64,000 nucleotides of DNA from Ensifer canadensis (GCF_017488845.2 NZ_CP083371.1:1054001-1118000); one strand, 5' to 3'; positions 53,019 to 61,654 are shown, counted from the stretch's first letter. Made by a program: numbers and translations. Notes: generated from the sequence alone by a model not told the origin.

Positions 53019-53756
53019 TCAATGCACGCCGATGTCGCTCTGCGTATCCGATTCCAACTGCAGGCAAGCTGGCCAAAGTGGCGTCTTGTGGAAGGCTCCA
53101 TTCTGGAGGAGCGTGAGTCCCTCTCGTGCCTCATAGAGCACACCGAGCCAGCACAAGCGTCGAAAGACGCCATATTGGAGGTCGGATTTCAACTTCCAGG
53201 CTTCTATAGTCATTTCGGTGTCCGACAGGGGCGCCAAGTCTGGATAGAGGATCTTCACAACGTCTATTGGCGTGCACCCTTCCCTGGCCTTGATATTGAG
53301 AAGATTGAGGAACATGCGCCACCAGCGTAACCGCGCTCGGACCTCCTCTTCCCGCTCGGTGGTATGGACATACGAATAGAGATAATCCGTGGCGACCAGA
53401 TCGAAGAAGGCTTGCGGGTTCACCAGGAACTCCCGGCCGCGTCTGGTTGGCAGCAGCACATCTTTTTTCCGGCGAAGAAGCTTCAGATGACGGGTCATGT
53501 CGCGCACGACCCAAAGCGGCGGCATGTCGCTTTCATTGAGCACTTTGTTCATGCTGTAGAGGTCTTCGGCTGTGAATCCTGGCCAGAGGAAGTGCACACA
53601 GGCCCAATGCACGAACTTGCGGTTCATGGCGCCGGTCGCCGTCAATCCTATGCCGCCCTCGCCGTCAGCATAGGCAACCGAAAGAAGCATACCGCGAAGA
53701 AGTGGGGACAGTGCGGCGACATCGACGTCACCATGCAGCTTGATTTCCGGAAGCAT
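53019..53756 (-). CDS. Cargo protein of ISNCY-1, function unknown
   Basis: The 245-residue protein lies inside the ISNCY-1 ends, opposite to the transposase. Its N-terminal part (LLRGMLLSVAYADGEGGIGL, then TATGAMNRKFVHWACVHFLWPG) has the LTATG...RKFV pattern seen in a group of plasmid- and IS-associated proteins I associate with the pRiA4b ORF-3 type. The middle (VVRDMTRHLKLLRRKKDVLLPTRRGREF) looks like a winged helix. No catalytic motif is evident. The element lacking it (ISNCY-2) shows it is an extra gene. Function unknown. Confidence 0.65.
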   Translation of the reverse strand: MLPEIKLHGDVDVAALSPLLRGMLLSVAYADGEGGIGLTATGAMNRKFVHWACVHFLWPGFTAEDLYSMNKVLNESDMPPLWVVRDMTRHLKLLRRKKDVLLPTRRGREFLVNPQAFFDLVATDYLYSYVHTTEREEEVRARLRWWRMFLNLLNIKAREGCTPIDVVKILYPDLAPLSDTEMTIEAWKLKSDLQYGVFRRLCWLGVLYEAREGLTLLQNGAFHKTPLWPACLQLESDTQSDIGVH

Positions 53757-53927
53757 CGTGCGGCTGTGATCCCTACCTCGCCCTATTCAGGTGCGAGCGA
53801 GTATCAACCGGCGACAAAACAATTGCTACTAAGAAAGCTAAAGCCGAAGGGGAGCGTCATCACCCGCCCCCGCTCCTTCCTTGCAACCCGGCCCAGCCGG
53901 TCGGATCGGGGGCTGACCGGCGGAGCC

Positions 53928-53974
53928 AGTGTCGCATTTCTAAATGGCTGAGCATGTCGCAGCCCTATTCAGCT
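53928..53974 (-). repeat. Right-end tandem binding motifs of ISNCY-1
   Basis: AGTGTCGCATTTCTAAATGG (inner) and TGTCGCAGCCCTATTCAGCT (outer, more diverged) mirror the two left-end motifs with similar spacing. Confidence 0.55.
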
Positions 53975-53992
53975 TTGACAGTTGATGTAGCC

Positions 53993-55107
53993 GGGTACAT
54001 TCTATTTTCAAGTGCGACATGCCAATGATTTCAATGGTTTCCCCTTGGAGATTTTGGGATGTCACGAAGCTATTCGCAGCTGAATCTGGCGGATCGCCGC
54101 CGCCTCTATCACTTTGTCGAACGCAAGGTGCCGATCAATGAAATGGCGCGCCAACTCGGTCGTCACCGTTCCACCATCTATCGCGAGATCAGGCGCAATA
54201 CATTCCACGATCGCGAACTGCCCGAATACAGCGGCTACTTCCCAACGGTTGCCGACGACATCCGCAAAGAGCGGCGGCGGCGTTTGAGGAAGCTGATGCG
54301 GCACCCGCAATTGCGCGCACTGGTCATCGAGCAGCTGGAGGCGCTGTGGTCACCGGAACAGATCGCCGGTCGCCTGTTCGCCGATGGCGTGAGCGCCGTC
54401 CGCGTCTGCACCGAGACGATCTATCGCTTCATCTATGGCAAGGAAGATCAGGCGCTGGAGCTCTATCAGCATCTGCCGGAAGGCCGTCGCAAGCGCCGCC
54501 CGCGCCGCTCCCGCAAACCCCGCGACGGCTCGATCCCGTTGGACTGCAGGATCAGCCAACGCCCTGATTTCATTGCCGATCGGTCTCAGTTCGGCCACTG
54601 GGAGGGTGATCTGCTGATCTTCCGGCGCGACCTCGGTGAAGCCAATGTCACCTCGCTGGTCGAGCGCAAGAGCCGCTACACGGTGATGATCAAGAATGGC
54701 AGCCGTCACTCTCGTCCGCTCATCGACAAGATCATCGATGCCTTCTCACCGCTACCCGCCTTTGCCCGGCAGAGCTTCACCTTCGACCGTGGTACCGAGT
54801 TTCGCGGTTTCAAGGCTTTGGAAGATGGACTCGGCGCCAGGAGCTGGTTTTGCGATCCGAATTCACCGTGGCAGAAAGGCGCGGTCGAGAACACCAACAA
54901 GCGCATCCGTCGCTTTGTGCCGAGCGATACGGACCTGTCTGCCGTCAACCAGCCGCAACTGGTCGCCCTCGCCCACCATCTCAATTCACTGCCGAGGAAG
55001 TGCCTTGGTTACCGCACGCCCGCCGAAGTCTTCATGGCCCATTTGCGCGAAAGTGGCTAACCCTCTACGCTTCACACGTCATTGTTGCACTTGGATTAGA
55101 TTCTCCA
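53993..55107 (+). mobile_element. IS30-family element, copy 2
   Basis: The same 1115-base unit as copy 1. It sits between the right end of ISNCY-1 and the left tip of ISNCY-2. The left flank CAGTTGATGTAGCC is shared with copy 3. Confidence 0.88.
54059..55060 (+). CDS. IS30-family transposase (copy 2)
   Basis: The 333-residue product is identical to that of copy 1 (HTH followed by the DDE core with HWEGD, FDRGTEF and KGAVENTNKR). It is intact. Only the flanking sequence differs, which here is ISNCY-1 on the left and ISNCY-2 on the right. Confidence 0.96.
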   Translation: MSRSYSQLNLADRRRLYHFVERKVPINEMARQLGRHRSTIYREIRRNTFHDRELPEYSGYFPTVADDIRKERRRRLRKLMRHPQLRALVIEQLEALWSPEQIAGRLFADGVSAVRVCTETIYRFIYGKEDQALELYQHLPEGRRKRRPRRSRKPRDGSIPLDCRISQRPDFIADRSQFGHWEGDLLIFRRDLGEANVTSLVERKSRYTVMIKNGSRHSRPLIDKIIDAFSPLPAFARQSFTFDRGTEFRGFKALEDGLGARSWFCDPNSPWQKGAVENTNKRIRRFVPSDTDLSAVNQPQLVALAHHLNSLPRKCLGYRTPAEVFMAHLRESG

Positions 55108-55109
55108 CC

Positions 55110-55151
55110 GCAAAGTTGAAGTGTCCTGATCCTGCAAAGTAAGAATGTCAC
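55110..55151 (+). repeat. Left-end tandem motifs of ISNCY-2
   Basis: GCAAAGTTGAAGTGTCC (55110-55126) and GCAAAGTAAGAATGTCAC (55134-55151) start 24 bases apart; each has an inverted partner at 58207-58249. The layout equals that of ISNCY-1 with a different sequence. Confidence 0.65.
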
Positions 55152-55179
55152 TCTCCCCGGGTTTTGATGACCTGGGAGA

Positions 55180-55641
55180 TTGCGGATGGGATTGATTGCG
55201 ATGAGCGAGCGTGACCTGCAGCGGATTGAGGTCTTGTCGAAAGTGATTGCCGGGCGGATGACGCTGGTGTCGGCGGCCCATGTGCTTGGCTTGAGTACCC
55301 GCCAGGTGCGTCGTCTGTTGGACCGGATCGGCGCTGGCGGTGCGGCGTCGATCCGGCACCAGGCGATCGGCCGGCCATCGAACAACCGGATCTGCGACGG
55401 CGTACGCGATTACGCCATGGCGATCGTGCGCGAGCGCTATGCGGACTTTGGTCCGACGCTGGCGGCCGAGAAGCTTGCGGAGCGTGATGGTCTGACGGTG
55501 TCGCGCGAGACCTTGCGCCAATGGATGTCGGAGGCCGGCCTGTGGCTGTCGCGCAAGCAGCGACGGACGTTCCATCAGCCGCGGCTGCGGCGCGAGGCCT
55601 ACGGCGAGCTGGTTCAGATCGACGGTTCCGAGCATCGCTGG
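55180..55641 (+). pseudogene. ISNCY-2 transposase, 5' part (interrupted)
   Basis: The N-terminal 154 residues of an ISNCY transposase are present: LIAMSERDLQRIEVLSKVIA, SAAHVLGLSTRQVRRLLDRI, and up to the first catalytic Asp in ELVQIDGSEHRW. At Trp (codon ending 55641) the sequence changes and a stop follows at 55677. The missing remainder continues at 57126 on the far side of the inserted IS110-type element. Confidence 0.9.
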
Positions 55642-55972
55642 TTGTCTAATCGCACTCCATCCGTCAAGCTGGTTTGAGCACGCAATTCCCTTGCCGGCTT
55701 GCGAGAGAGGCAACACGGCTGGAACGGATTGAATGGACTGCCCTCACCGGCCATGTCCTTCAGAGCTATCCAGTGCTGGGAGCAGGGTTGTCTCCGCGGT
55801 CGACAAATGTCGCCGCACAATGGTCTTCGCAGGTGGGATCTTCCTAATGTTCGAAACGCAGTCTCAACGAGCTGCAGCCAGCGATAGCGGAATGATCCTG
55901 CCCACGTCCGCAGCAGGGACGCTCAGCACGCAAAGTTACATGGCGCGCTGAGGGACGAAGGCTGAGCGTCTC
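55642..55972 (-). ncRNA. Candidate bridge RNA region of the IS110/IS1111-type element
   Basis: This 331-base stretch after the transposase stop codes for no protein. IS110-family elements encode a bridge RNA in their longer non-coding end, which for the IS1111 subgroup lies downstream of the transposase. No fold was computed; the call rests on position only. Confidence 0.3.
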
Positions 55973-57004
55973 CTATATGGTCGCGCCAGCCGATGCGTTG
56001 AACACTTCTCCCGTCTTGAGCATGCTGTGCATGATGACCGCGAGTTCCCGGGCGACGGCCACAGCGGCCCGCTTGAAGCCAAGTCGCTCCCGCAGCTTAA
56101 GTCCCCAACTCTTGAGACTGCTCTCGGTCCTGGCACTGGTTCTCGTCAGCAGCGCTGTCGCCGCTTCATAAAGCAGCCCACGTAAACGATTGTCACCCCT
56201 TCGCGAGATATGGCCGTCACAATCGACTTCGCCTGATTGGTAGCGCCGGGTTGTCAACCCAAGCCAGGCGCCAACCGACCGCGACGTTCGAAAGTTTCCT
56301 GGGTCTTCAATTGCCGTAACGTAGGATACCGCCGTGACTGCGCCGATGCCCGGGATTGTCATCAACAGCTTCGTGGCTTCGCTCTCACGTGCCACTATCA
56401 GCAACTGGCGACCAAGATCGGCTGCGCGCTTGCGGATATCGTGCCACGCCTCCAAAAGAGGCAAGATAATCTTCGCAAGCTCGTTGTTCCCATCCAAAAG
56501 CTTCCGCACATCGCCATCAAACACTCGCCCCTTCGTTTTCGGGATGATCAGACCGAAGGTCTTCATCAGGCCGCGGATTTGATTGCCAAGTTGTGTCGAG
56601 ATGTTCAGGAGTTGTTCTCGGGCAGCCACCAATGTGCGGGTCATCATAGCGTCAAACGACTTGACGCGAACCGCTTTGTAAAAGCCCGCTTCAGCGAGTT
56701 GCGCTAAACCATCCGCATCGTTGGCATCAGTTTTGTTGAGCGTCTCGTTCAGTACCTTTTGCGCGTGTCGCGCTTCAATGCAGATCGCCGGCAACCCCTC
56801 GCTCGTCAGCGCGTGATAGAACCACGTCGACAGCGGTCCCGTTTCGAATACCACGCGCTGGGCGCGCGGAGCTTTTTTGCGGATCATCTGTGCGAGAAGA
56901 TTGGGATCCGAAGGACATTTCCCCCGCCAGATCCGCTTCCCGTCTTCCCGGATCGAGATTGCGGTGTCTTTCAATGAAACATCAAGCCCAATATATTGGT
57001 TCAT
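55973..57004 (-). CDS. IS110-family transposase
   Basis: The 343-residue protein (ATG 57004; ATG 57016 is possible) has the DEDD RuvC-like domain of IS110 recombinases: Asp in YIGLDVSLKDT, Glu in VVFETGPLSTWFYHAL and the DxxD pair in NKTDANDADGLAQLA, followed by a coiled linker and the transposase_20 domain with LLMTIPGIGAVTAVSYVTAI and VGAWLGLTTRRYQSGEV. The catalytic serine region is in ISRRGDNRLRGLLYEAA. Intact and convincing. It recombines its ends with target sites guided by a bridge RNA. Confidence 0.95.
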   Translation of the reverse strand: MNQYIGLDVSLKDTAISIREDGKRIWRGKCPSDPNLLAQMIRKKAPRAQRVVFETGPLSTWFYHALTSEGLPAICIEARHAQKVLNETLNKTDANDADGLAQLAEAGFYKAVRVKSFDAMMTRTLVAAREQLLNISTQLGNQIRGLMKTFGLIIPKTKGRVFDGDVRKLLDGNNELAKIILPLLEAWHDIRKRAADLGRQLLIVARESEATKLLMTIPGIGAVTAVSYVTAIEDPGNFRTSRSVGAWLGLTTRRYQSGEVDCDGHISRRGDNRLRGLLYEAATALLTRTSARTESSLKSWGLKLRERLGFKRAAVAVARELAVIMHSMLKTGEVFNASAGATI

Positions 57005-57125
57005 GGTTGCCTCCATCCGATGTTTGGGCCCGGTTCCAATCGAGAGCCCGTTTTTTCATCCTATCGGGGGCAACCACCCTCGCCAGCCAAAAAGCCAGAG
57101 ACGGTCGCGCCGCGATTACTCCATG

Positions 57126-58043
57126 TTCGAAGATCGCGGTGATCCATGTTCATTACTGGTGTTCATCGATGATGCGACCGGCAAGCTGATGCAGTTGCGG
57201 TTTGTACGATCGGAAAGTGCGTTCAGCTACTTCGAGGCGCTGGAACTCTATCTGAAGGCGCATGGTGCTCCAGTCGCCTTCTATTCCGACAAGCATTCGG
57301 TGTTCCGGGTTGCGAAGAAGGATGCCAAGGGCGGCCAGGGCATGACCCAGTTCGGGCGTGCACTTTGCGAGTTAAACATCGAGATTCTTTGCGCAAACTC
57401 GAGCCAGGCCAAGGGCCGCGTCGAGCGGATGAACCGGACGCTACAGGACCGGTTGATTAAGGATCTGCGCCTGGAGGGCGTCTGCGGCATGGACGACGGC
57501 AACGCTTTCCTGCCTCGGTTCATGGAGCGCTATAACCGCCAGTTTGCCATTACCCCTGCCAGATCTGATGATCTGCATCGGCCGCTGAACCTTGCCCCGG
57601 ATCGGCTGCGCGACGTGCTATGCAAACGCGAGCAGCGTTATGTCGGTGCCCAGTTGACGTTTTCGTTCGAGCGCCAGCGGATCATGCTGGAAGAGAACGA
57701 GGTGACGCGCGGGCTGGTCGGTCGCTATGTCGAGACCTACGCGCTTGCCGACGGCAGGCTGGATGTGCGTTGGAAGGGGCATTCCCTACCCTACCGGGTG
57801 TTCGACAAGGACCAGCGGGTGACGCATGCGGCGATCACCGAGAACAAGCGGCTCGGTGAACTCCTGACCTACATCAAGGAACGTCAGGAGCAGCAGACGA
57901 AGCCCGCCGTGAAGACGAACAGCGAGAAGAACGGCTACGTTCGACGCGCGCGCGGCCCGGGACGTCGGAAGGATTTCATGAACGATCCTGCGGTCATTGC
58001 CCGGCGGCGACAGGCGCTCTCTGACCTCGATGCGGCGGAATGA
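57126..58043 (+). pseudogene. ISNCY-2 transposase, 3' part (interrupted)
   Basis: The C-terminal 305 residues continue from FEDRGDPCSLLVFIDDATGK through the second Asp (FYSDKHSVFRV), the Glu (KGRVERMNRTLQDRL) and the conserved end RRKDFMNDPAVIARRRQALS. Joined to the 5' part (HRW then FEDRGDP) it would form a full ISNCY transposase of about 460 residues. The open frame extending upstream to 56877 belongs to the inserted element. Confidence 0.9.
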
Positions 58044-58206
58044 CCGGCTGCTTCAACTGTCCAAGCTAAAGCCGAAGGGGAGCGTCTCATCCGCCCCCTC
58101 CCTTCCCTTGCAACCCGGTCCAGCCGGTCCGGTCGGGGGCTTGCCTCAGCGCCAGTGGAGATGTCGAGTGTCGCATGTCTAAATGGCTGACGACGCGCCG
58201 CCCAAA

Positions 58207-58249
58207 GTGACATTTCTACTTTGCGCCAACGTGGACAGTTCAACCTTGC
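58207..58249 (-). repeat. Right-end tandem motifs of ISNCY-2
   Basis: GTGACATTTCTACTTTGC (58207-58224) and GGACAGTTCAACCTTGC (58233-58249) are the inverted partners of the left-end motifs. Confidence 0.65.
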
Positions 58250-58268
58250 TGCCACAGTTGATGTAGCC

Positions 58269-59383
58269 GGGTACATTCTATTTTCAAGTGCGACATGCCA
58301 ATGATTTCAATGGTTTCCCCTTGGAGATTTTGGGATGTCACGAAGCTATTCGCAGCTGAATCTGGCGGATCGCCGCCGCCTCTATCACTTTGTCGAACGC
58401 AAGGTGCCGATCAATGAAATGGCGCGCCAACTCGGTCGTCACCGTTCCACCATCTATCGCGAGATCAGGCGCAATACATTCCACGATCGCGAACTGCCCG
58501 AATACAGCGGCTACTTCCCAACGGTTGCCGACGACATCCGCAAAGAGCGGCGGCGGCGTTTGAGGAAGCTGATGCGGCACCCGCAATTGCGCGCACTGGT
58601 CATCGAGCAGCTGGAGGCGCTGTGGTCACCGGAACAGATCGCCGGTCGCCTGTTCGCCGATGGCGTGAGCGCCGTCCGCGTCTGCACCGAGACGATCTAT
58701 CGCTTCATCTATGGCAAGGAAGATCAGGCGCTGGAGCTCTATCAGCATCTGCCGGAAGGCCGTCGCAAGCGCCGCCCGCGCCGCTCCCGCAAACCCCGCG
58801 ACGGCTCGATCCCGTTGGACTGCAGGATCAGCCAACGCCCTGATTTCATTGCCGATCGGTCTCAGTTCGGCCACTGGGAGGGTGATCTGCTGATCTTCCG
58901 GCGCGACCTCGGTGAAGCCAATGTCACCTCGCTGGTCGAGCGCAAGAGCCGCTACACGGTGATGATCAAGAATGGCAGCCGTCACTCTCGTCCGCTCATC
59001 GACAAGATCATCGATGCCTTCTCACCGCTACCCGCCTTTGCCCGGCAGAGCTTCACCTTCGACCGTGGTACCGAGTTTCGCGGTTTCAAGGCTTTGGAAG
59101 ATGGACTCGGCGCCAGGAGCTGGTTTTGCGATCCGAATTCACCGTGGCAGAAAGGCGCGGTCGAGAACACCAACAAGCGCATCCGTCGCTTTGTGCCGAG
59201 CGATACGGACCTGTCTGCCGTCAACCAGCCGCAACTGGTCGCCCTCGCCCACCATCTCAATTCACTGCCGAGGAAGTGCCTTGGTTACCGCACGCCCGCC
59301 GAAGTCTTCATGGCCCATTTGCGCGAAAGTGGCTAACCCTCTACGCTTCACACGTCATTGTTGCACTTGGATTAGATTCTCCA
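58269..59383 (+). mobile_element. IS30-family element, copy 3
   Basis: The same 1115-base unit, with left flank CAGTTGATGTAGCC as for copy 2. Its right end joins the left tip of a truncated ISNCY-1 copy, as copy 1 joins the intact ISNCY-1. Confidence 0.88.
58335..59336 (+). CDS. IS30-family transposase (copy 3)
   Basis: The 333-residue protein is identical to that of copies 1 and 2 and keeps all DDE residues. The three direct copies bound 3.7- and 4.3-kb segments that could be lost or amplified by recombination. Confidence 0.96.
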   Translation: MSRSYSQLNLADRRRLYHFVERKVPINEMARQLGRHRSTIYREIRRNTFHDRELPEYSGYFPTVADDIRKERRRRLRKLMRHPQLRALVIEQLEALWSPEQIAGRLFADGVSAVRVCTETIYRFIYGKEDQALELYQHLPEGRRKRRPRRSRKPRDGSIPLDCRISQRPDFIADRSQFGHWEGDLLIFRRDLGEANVTSLVERKSRYTVMIKNGSRHSRPLIDKIIDAFSPLPAFARQSFTFDRGTEFRGFKALEDGLGARSWFCDPNSPWQKGAVENTNKRIRRFVPSDTDLSAVNQPQLVALAHHLNSLPRKCLGYRTPAEVFMAHLRESG

Positions 59384-59727
59384 CGGCTATTTAGTAATGC
59401 GACAGTTGGGCCAGTTAGAGATGCGACAGTCTCGCCTCTCGACGCACTGGTCAAAGCCAACGTTGGGAGCAAGGATGACGACCTTCAGCCTGGTCGAGAC
59501 CATGAGCGGTCGGAGTCGTCATGTCCTGTTTGATCACCATGTCGCAGAAAGAGTTGCACCGCCTCGAAGTCATTCAGAAGATCCGTGACGAGCGCCTGAG
59601 CGTTGTCCAGGCTGCCGAACTGCTCGACCTCAGTCGAAGTCAGGTCCACAGGGCTCCTGCAGGCCTATGATCAGGATGGTCCGGCCGGGCTTATTTCGAA
59701 GAAGCGATCACGGCCGAGCAATCGGCG
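59384..59727 (+). mobile_element. Truncated left end of an ISNCY-1-type element
   Basis: The sequence follows the first 343 bases of ISNCY-1 almost exactly, including both left-end motifs, and departs after ATCGGCG at 59727. Small differences (CTCGACG for CTCCACG, one extra G near 59651) show it is a separate, older or decaying copy. Confidence 0.85.
59521..59727 (+). pseudogene. Truncated ISNCY transposase fragment
   Basis: The start of the ISNCY-1 transposase (MSQKELHRLEVIQKIRDERL onward) is present, but an extra G in CACAGGGCTCC shifts the frame after about 43 codons and the homology ends at 59727. It is non-functional. Confidence 0.85.
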
Positions 59728-60248
59728 GGCGCTGCGAGGGAGAAGTACCAGAGCTTCGGACGCTGATAACCTCGCGCCAGCGATGGCTTATGCGAATCCT
59801 GGGCCGATCCGCACCGACTGCGGGCTTTCCTTCATAAGCACAATTGCGCATTGTGCGCGCCCGAGAGGAGGATCGGATGATCCTACAATTGGGAAGGCGC
59901 CCGGAACTCCGCACTCTGTGTTCATTTTTTTCACTGGCGTATCTTAGGCGGTGGAGCATCGCAACGTATGCTGCAGTCAGACGAGCTTCTTCAGAATTGG
60001 GCGTTTCTTTGATATTTTCGAGAAGATTCGCCCCATAGCTGCGTATTTACTAATATTTCGATCAAAAAAAGCGCGTCAGTTACGCGGAATTTCGGTCAAT
60101 CCTGGCGTCGGTCGGTTGACAGTCTCGCGACCTTGTCACACAAATTGTGAAAATGATTTTCAGTGCCAGGCCGGAATACGCGAAGCCATCTCTGACGAAA
60201 GTGGCCTGCGGACAAGTTGACAGCACAATACGCCGAGGAGCAATGCGC
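59728..60248. other. Intergenic region right of the IS island
   Basis: About 520 bases with no convincing gene; short frames lack protein-like character, and 59920-60080 is relatively AT-rich. The promoter of the MFS gene should be near its right end. Confidence 0.5.
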
Positions 60249-61412
60249 ATGACCAGTCAGCGGCTCATCATGCTGATCTTTTTCCTCCAGCCGATCGCCT
60301 TTGGCGCGTGGTTGCCACGCATTCCCGACATTCAACAAAAGCTCGGTCTCGGACCGGCCGAATTGGCATTGGCCCTGCTCGGCATGCCGGCAGGCATCCT
60401 GCTAACCCTGCCCTTCGCTGGCCGCTTCGTCGCCCGGATCGGCGGCCGCGCCACCATCCTCTACGGCTTCGTGGTGTTTCTCGGGCTGGTGTGGCTACCG
60501 ACATGGGCGCCAAACATCGAGTTGCTTTTCGTAACACTCGCAGTCGTGGGCGTTGCGTTGGCGACATTGGAGCTGGGCCTCAACGTCGAGGCGGATGCCA
60601 TCGAGAAGCGCTCTGGCAAGTTGATCATGAGCACATGTCACGGCTTCTGGAGCCTCGGGATCATGGCGGGCAGTCTGGTCGGCATTGGCTTTGCTGCAGC
60701 GGGCGTGCCGCCTGAATGGGCCGTGCTGATTGCGGCGGCGGTTATGTTGCCAATCAGCCTTCTGGCAGCCAAGGCGTTGCCGGACCTACATGCTGCAGAG
60801 CCAACGCAGGCGGACACCGTCAAAACCAGGCGCCGCCCACCAAGTCGAGCTTTGCTCGGTATTTGCTTCTTTGTCTTCGGCATCACCATGACCGAGGGCG
60901 CGGTTGCGGACTGGTCGGCAGTCTACCTGCGAGACGTGTTCGGGCTCGCCAGCGCCAGCGCCGGTTTTGGCTATTCGATCTTCGCCTTCATGGTCGCTGC
61001 GGGACGGTTCGGCGGTGACCGGCTCAAGGCCACCTACGGGCCTGTCGCTGTGGCTCGCACATGCGGGCTCGCCAGTGTTGCGGGGCTGCTCTTGGTGGCG
61101 ATAAGCCCGGCTGCCTGGTTGGCGCTGATCGGCTTTGCCGCCATGGGCTTCGGTGTATCGGTCGGTTTTCCGCTTGCTGTCACAGCGGCAGCCGACCAAA
61201 AAGACCGGCCGGCACCCGCAAGCGTGGCGATACTGTCTTTCGTGGCACTCCTCGGCTTTCTGATTGGACCGCCAATGATCGGACTTGTTGCCGAGCACAG
61301 CGACATGCGTTTCGGTTTGGGGATGCTTGTTCCCTTCCTGGCTGTGAGCTTGCTGCTGACCGGCATGCTGAAGCCGGGCACCAAAGCGGCTCCCGTGCTG
61401 GTATCGACCTGA
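60249..61412 (+). CDS. MFS transporter
   Basis: From ATG 60249 (GAGGAG eight bases upstream; ATG 60243 is also in frame) the 387-residue protein has about twelve hydrophobic segments: LIMLIFFLQPIAFGAWLPRI, then LALALLGMPAGILLTLPFAG, FVARIGGRATILYGF (the A-motif-like loop) and so on to FLIGPPMIGLVAEHSD. It resembles the YbjJ-like branch of MFS exporters, with the motif GAWLPRIPDIQQKLGLGPAEL after helix 1. The substrate is unknown. The frame upstream of 60243 has no support. Confidence 0.88.
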   Translation: MTSQRLIMLIFFLQPIAFGAWLPRIPDIQQKLGLGPAELALALLGMPAGILLTLPFAGRFVARIGGRATILYGFVVFLGLVWLPTWAPNIELLFVTLAVVGVALATLELGLNVEADAIEKRSGKLIMSTCHGFWSLGIMAGSLVGIGFAAAGVPPEWAVLIAAAVMLPISLLAAKALPDLHAAEPTQADTVKTRRRPPSRALLGICFFVFGITMTEGAVADWSAVYLRDVFGLASASAGFGYSIFAFMVAAGRFGGDRLKATYGPVAVARTCGLASVAGLLLVAISPAAWLALIGFAAMGFGVSVGFPLAVTAAADQKDRPAPASVAILSFVALLGFLIGPPMIGLVAEHSDMRFGLGMLVPFLAVSLLLTGMLKPGTKAAPVLVST

Positions 61413-61451
61413 AAGCTGATGACCGAAGTCGGCCCCGGTCCACACTTCGCC

Positions 61452-61520
61452 TGCCGGTTTCCGCATCAGTTGTCTGAAGGTCAAAGGCAACGCATGGCTA
61501 TTGCGCGAGCGATGCCGTGT
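61452..61520 (+). pseudogene. Fossil of an ABC ATPase signature region
   Basis: One frame reads FPHQLSEGQRQRMAIARAMP (61458-61517), which is the LSGGQRQRxAIARA signature of peptide-type ABC ATPases with one change, in a 240-base gap without an open frame around it. It is best explained as the remnant of a lost ATPase gene. Confidence 0.5.
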
Positions 61521-61654
61521 TCTATGTGGCCATGATCAGGCCCCTGCCCCCTTGATCTTCAGCATCACTTGCAGGCAGTCTCCCCGCGTTTCCTAGACTT
61601 CTTCGCGCGCCACAGACAGTCGCGCCAGCCAGCCCCCTCAGAAAAGGTTCTTTC

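Larger units (their letters stand above)
51449..53974 (+). mobile_element. ISNCY-family element with extra cargo gene (ISNCY-1)
   Basis: The left tip (51449-51494) and right tip (53928-53974) are inverted copies of a pair of about 20-base motifs containing TTTAG(T/A)AATGCGACA. Inside are the transposase (51585-53012) and, in the opposite direction, a 245-codon cargo gene (53019-53756). The same right-end module (AAGCTAAAGCCGAAGGGGAG) lies directly after the transposase in the second ISNCY element, so about 800 bases are extra here. Confidence 0.75.
55642..57125 (-). mobile_element. IS110-family element (IS1111-like) inserted in ISNCY-2
   Basis: About 1484 bases separate the two halves of the ISNCY-2 transposase. 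The element has one transposase gene on the minus strand, 121 bases before it and 331 bases after it. Sub-terminal inverted repeats GGCTTGCGAGAGAGG (55696-55710) and the complement of CCACCCTCGCCAGCC (57074-57088) agree at most positions and favour the IS1111 subgroup. Exact ends are uncertain by a few bases. Confidence 0.82.
55110..58249 (+). mobile_element. Second ISNCY-family element (ISNCY-2), split by an IS110-type element
   Basis: Left tip GCAAAGTTGAAGTGTCC (55110) and right tip GGACAGTTCAACCTTGC (58233-58249) are 17-base inverted repeats with two mismatches, and inner copies GCAAAGTAAGAATGTCAC and GTGACATTTCTACTTTGC follow. The transposase gene is interrupted at 55641/57126 by a 1.48-kb insertion. 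Without the insertion the element is about 1.66 kb. Confidence 0.8.

Noticed and set aside
57017..57125. Upstream non-coding end of the IS110-type element as bridge RNA
   Set aside because: Only about 110 bases long and shorter than the downstream end; the sub-terminal repeats suggest the IS1111 layout with the RNA downstream.
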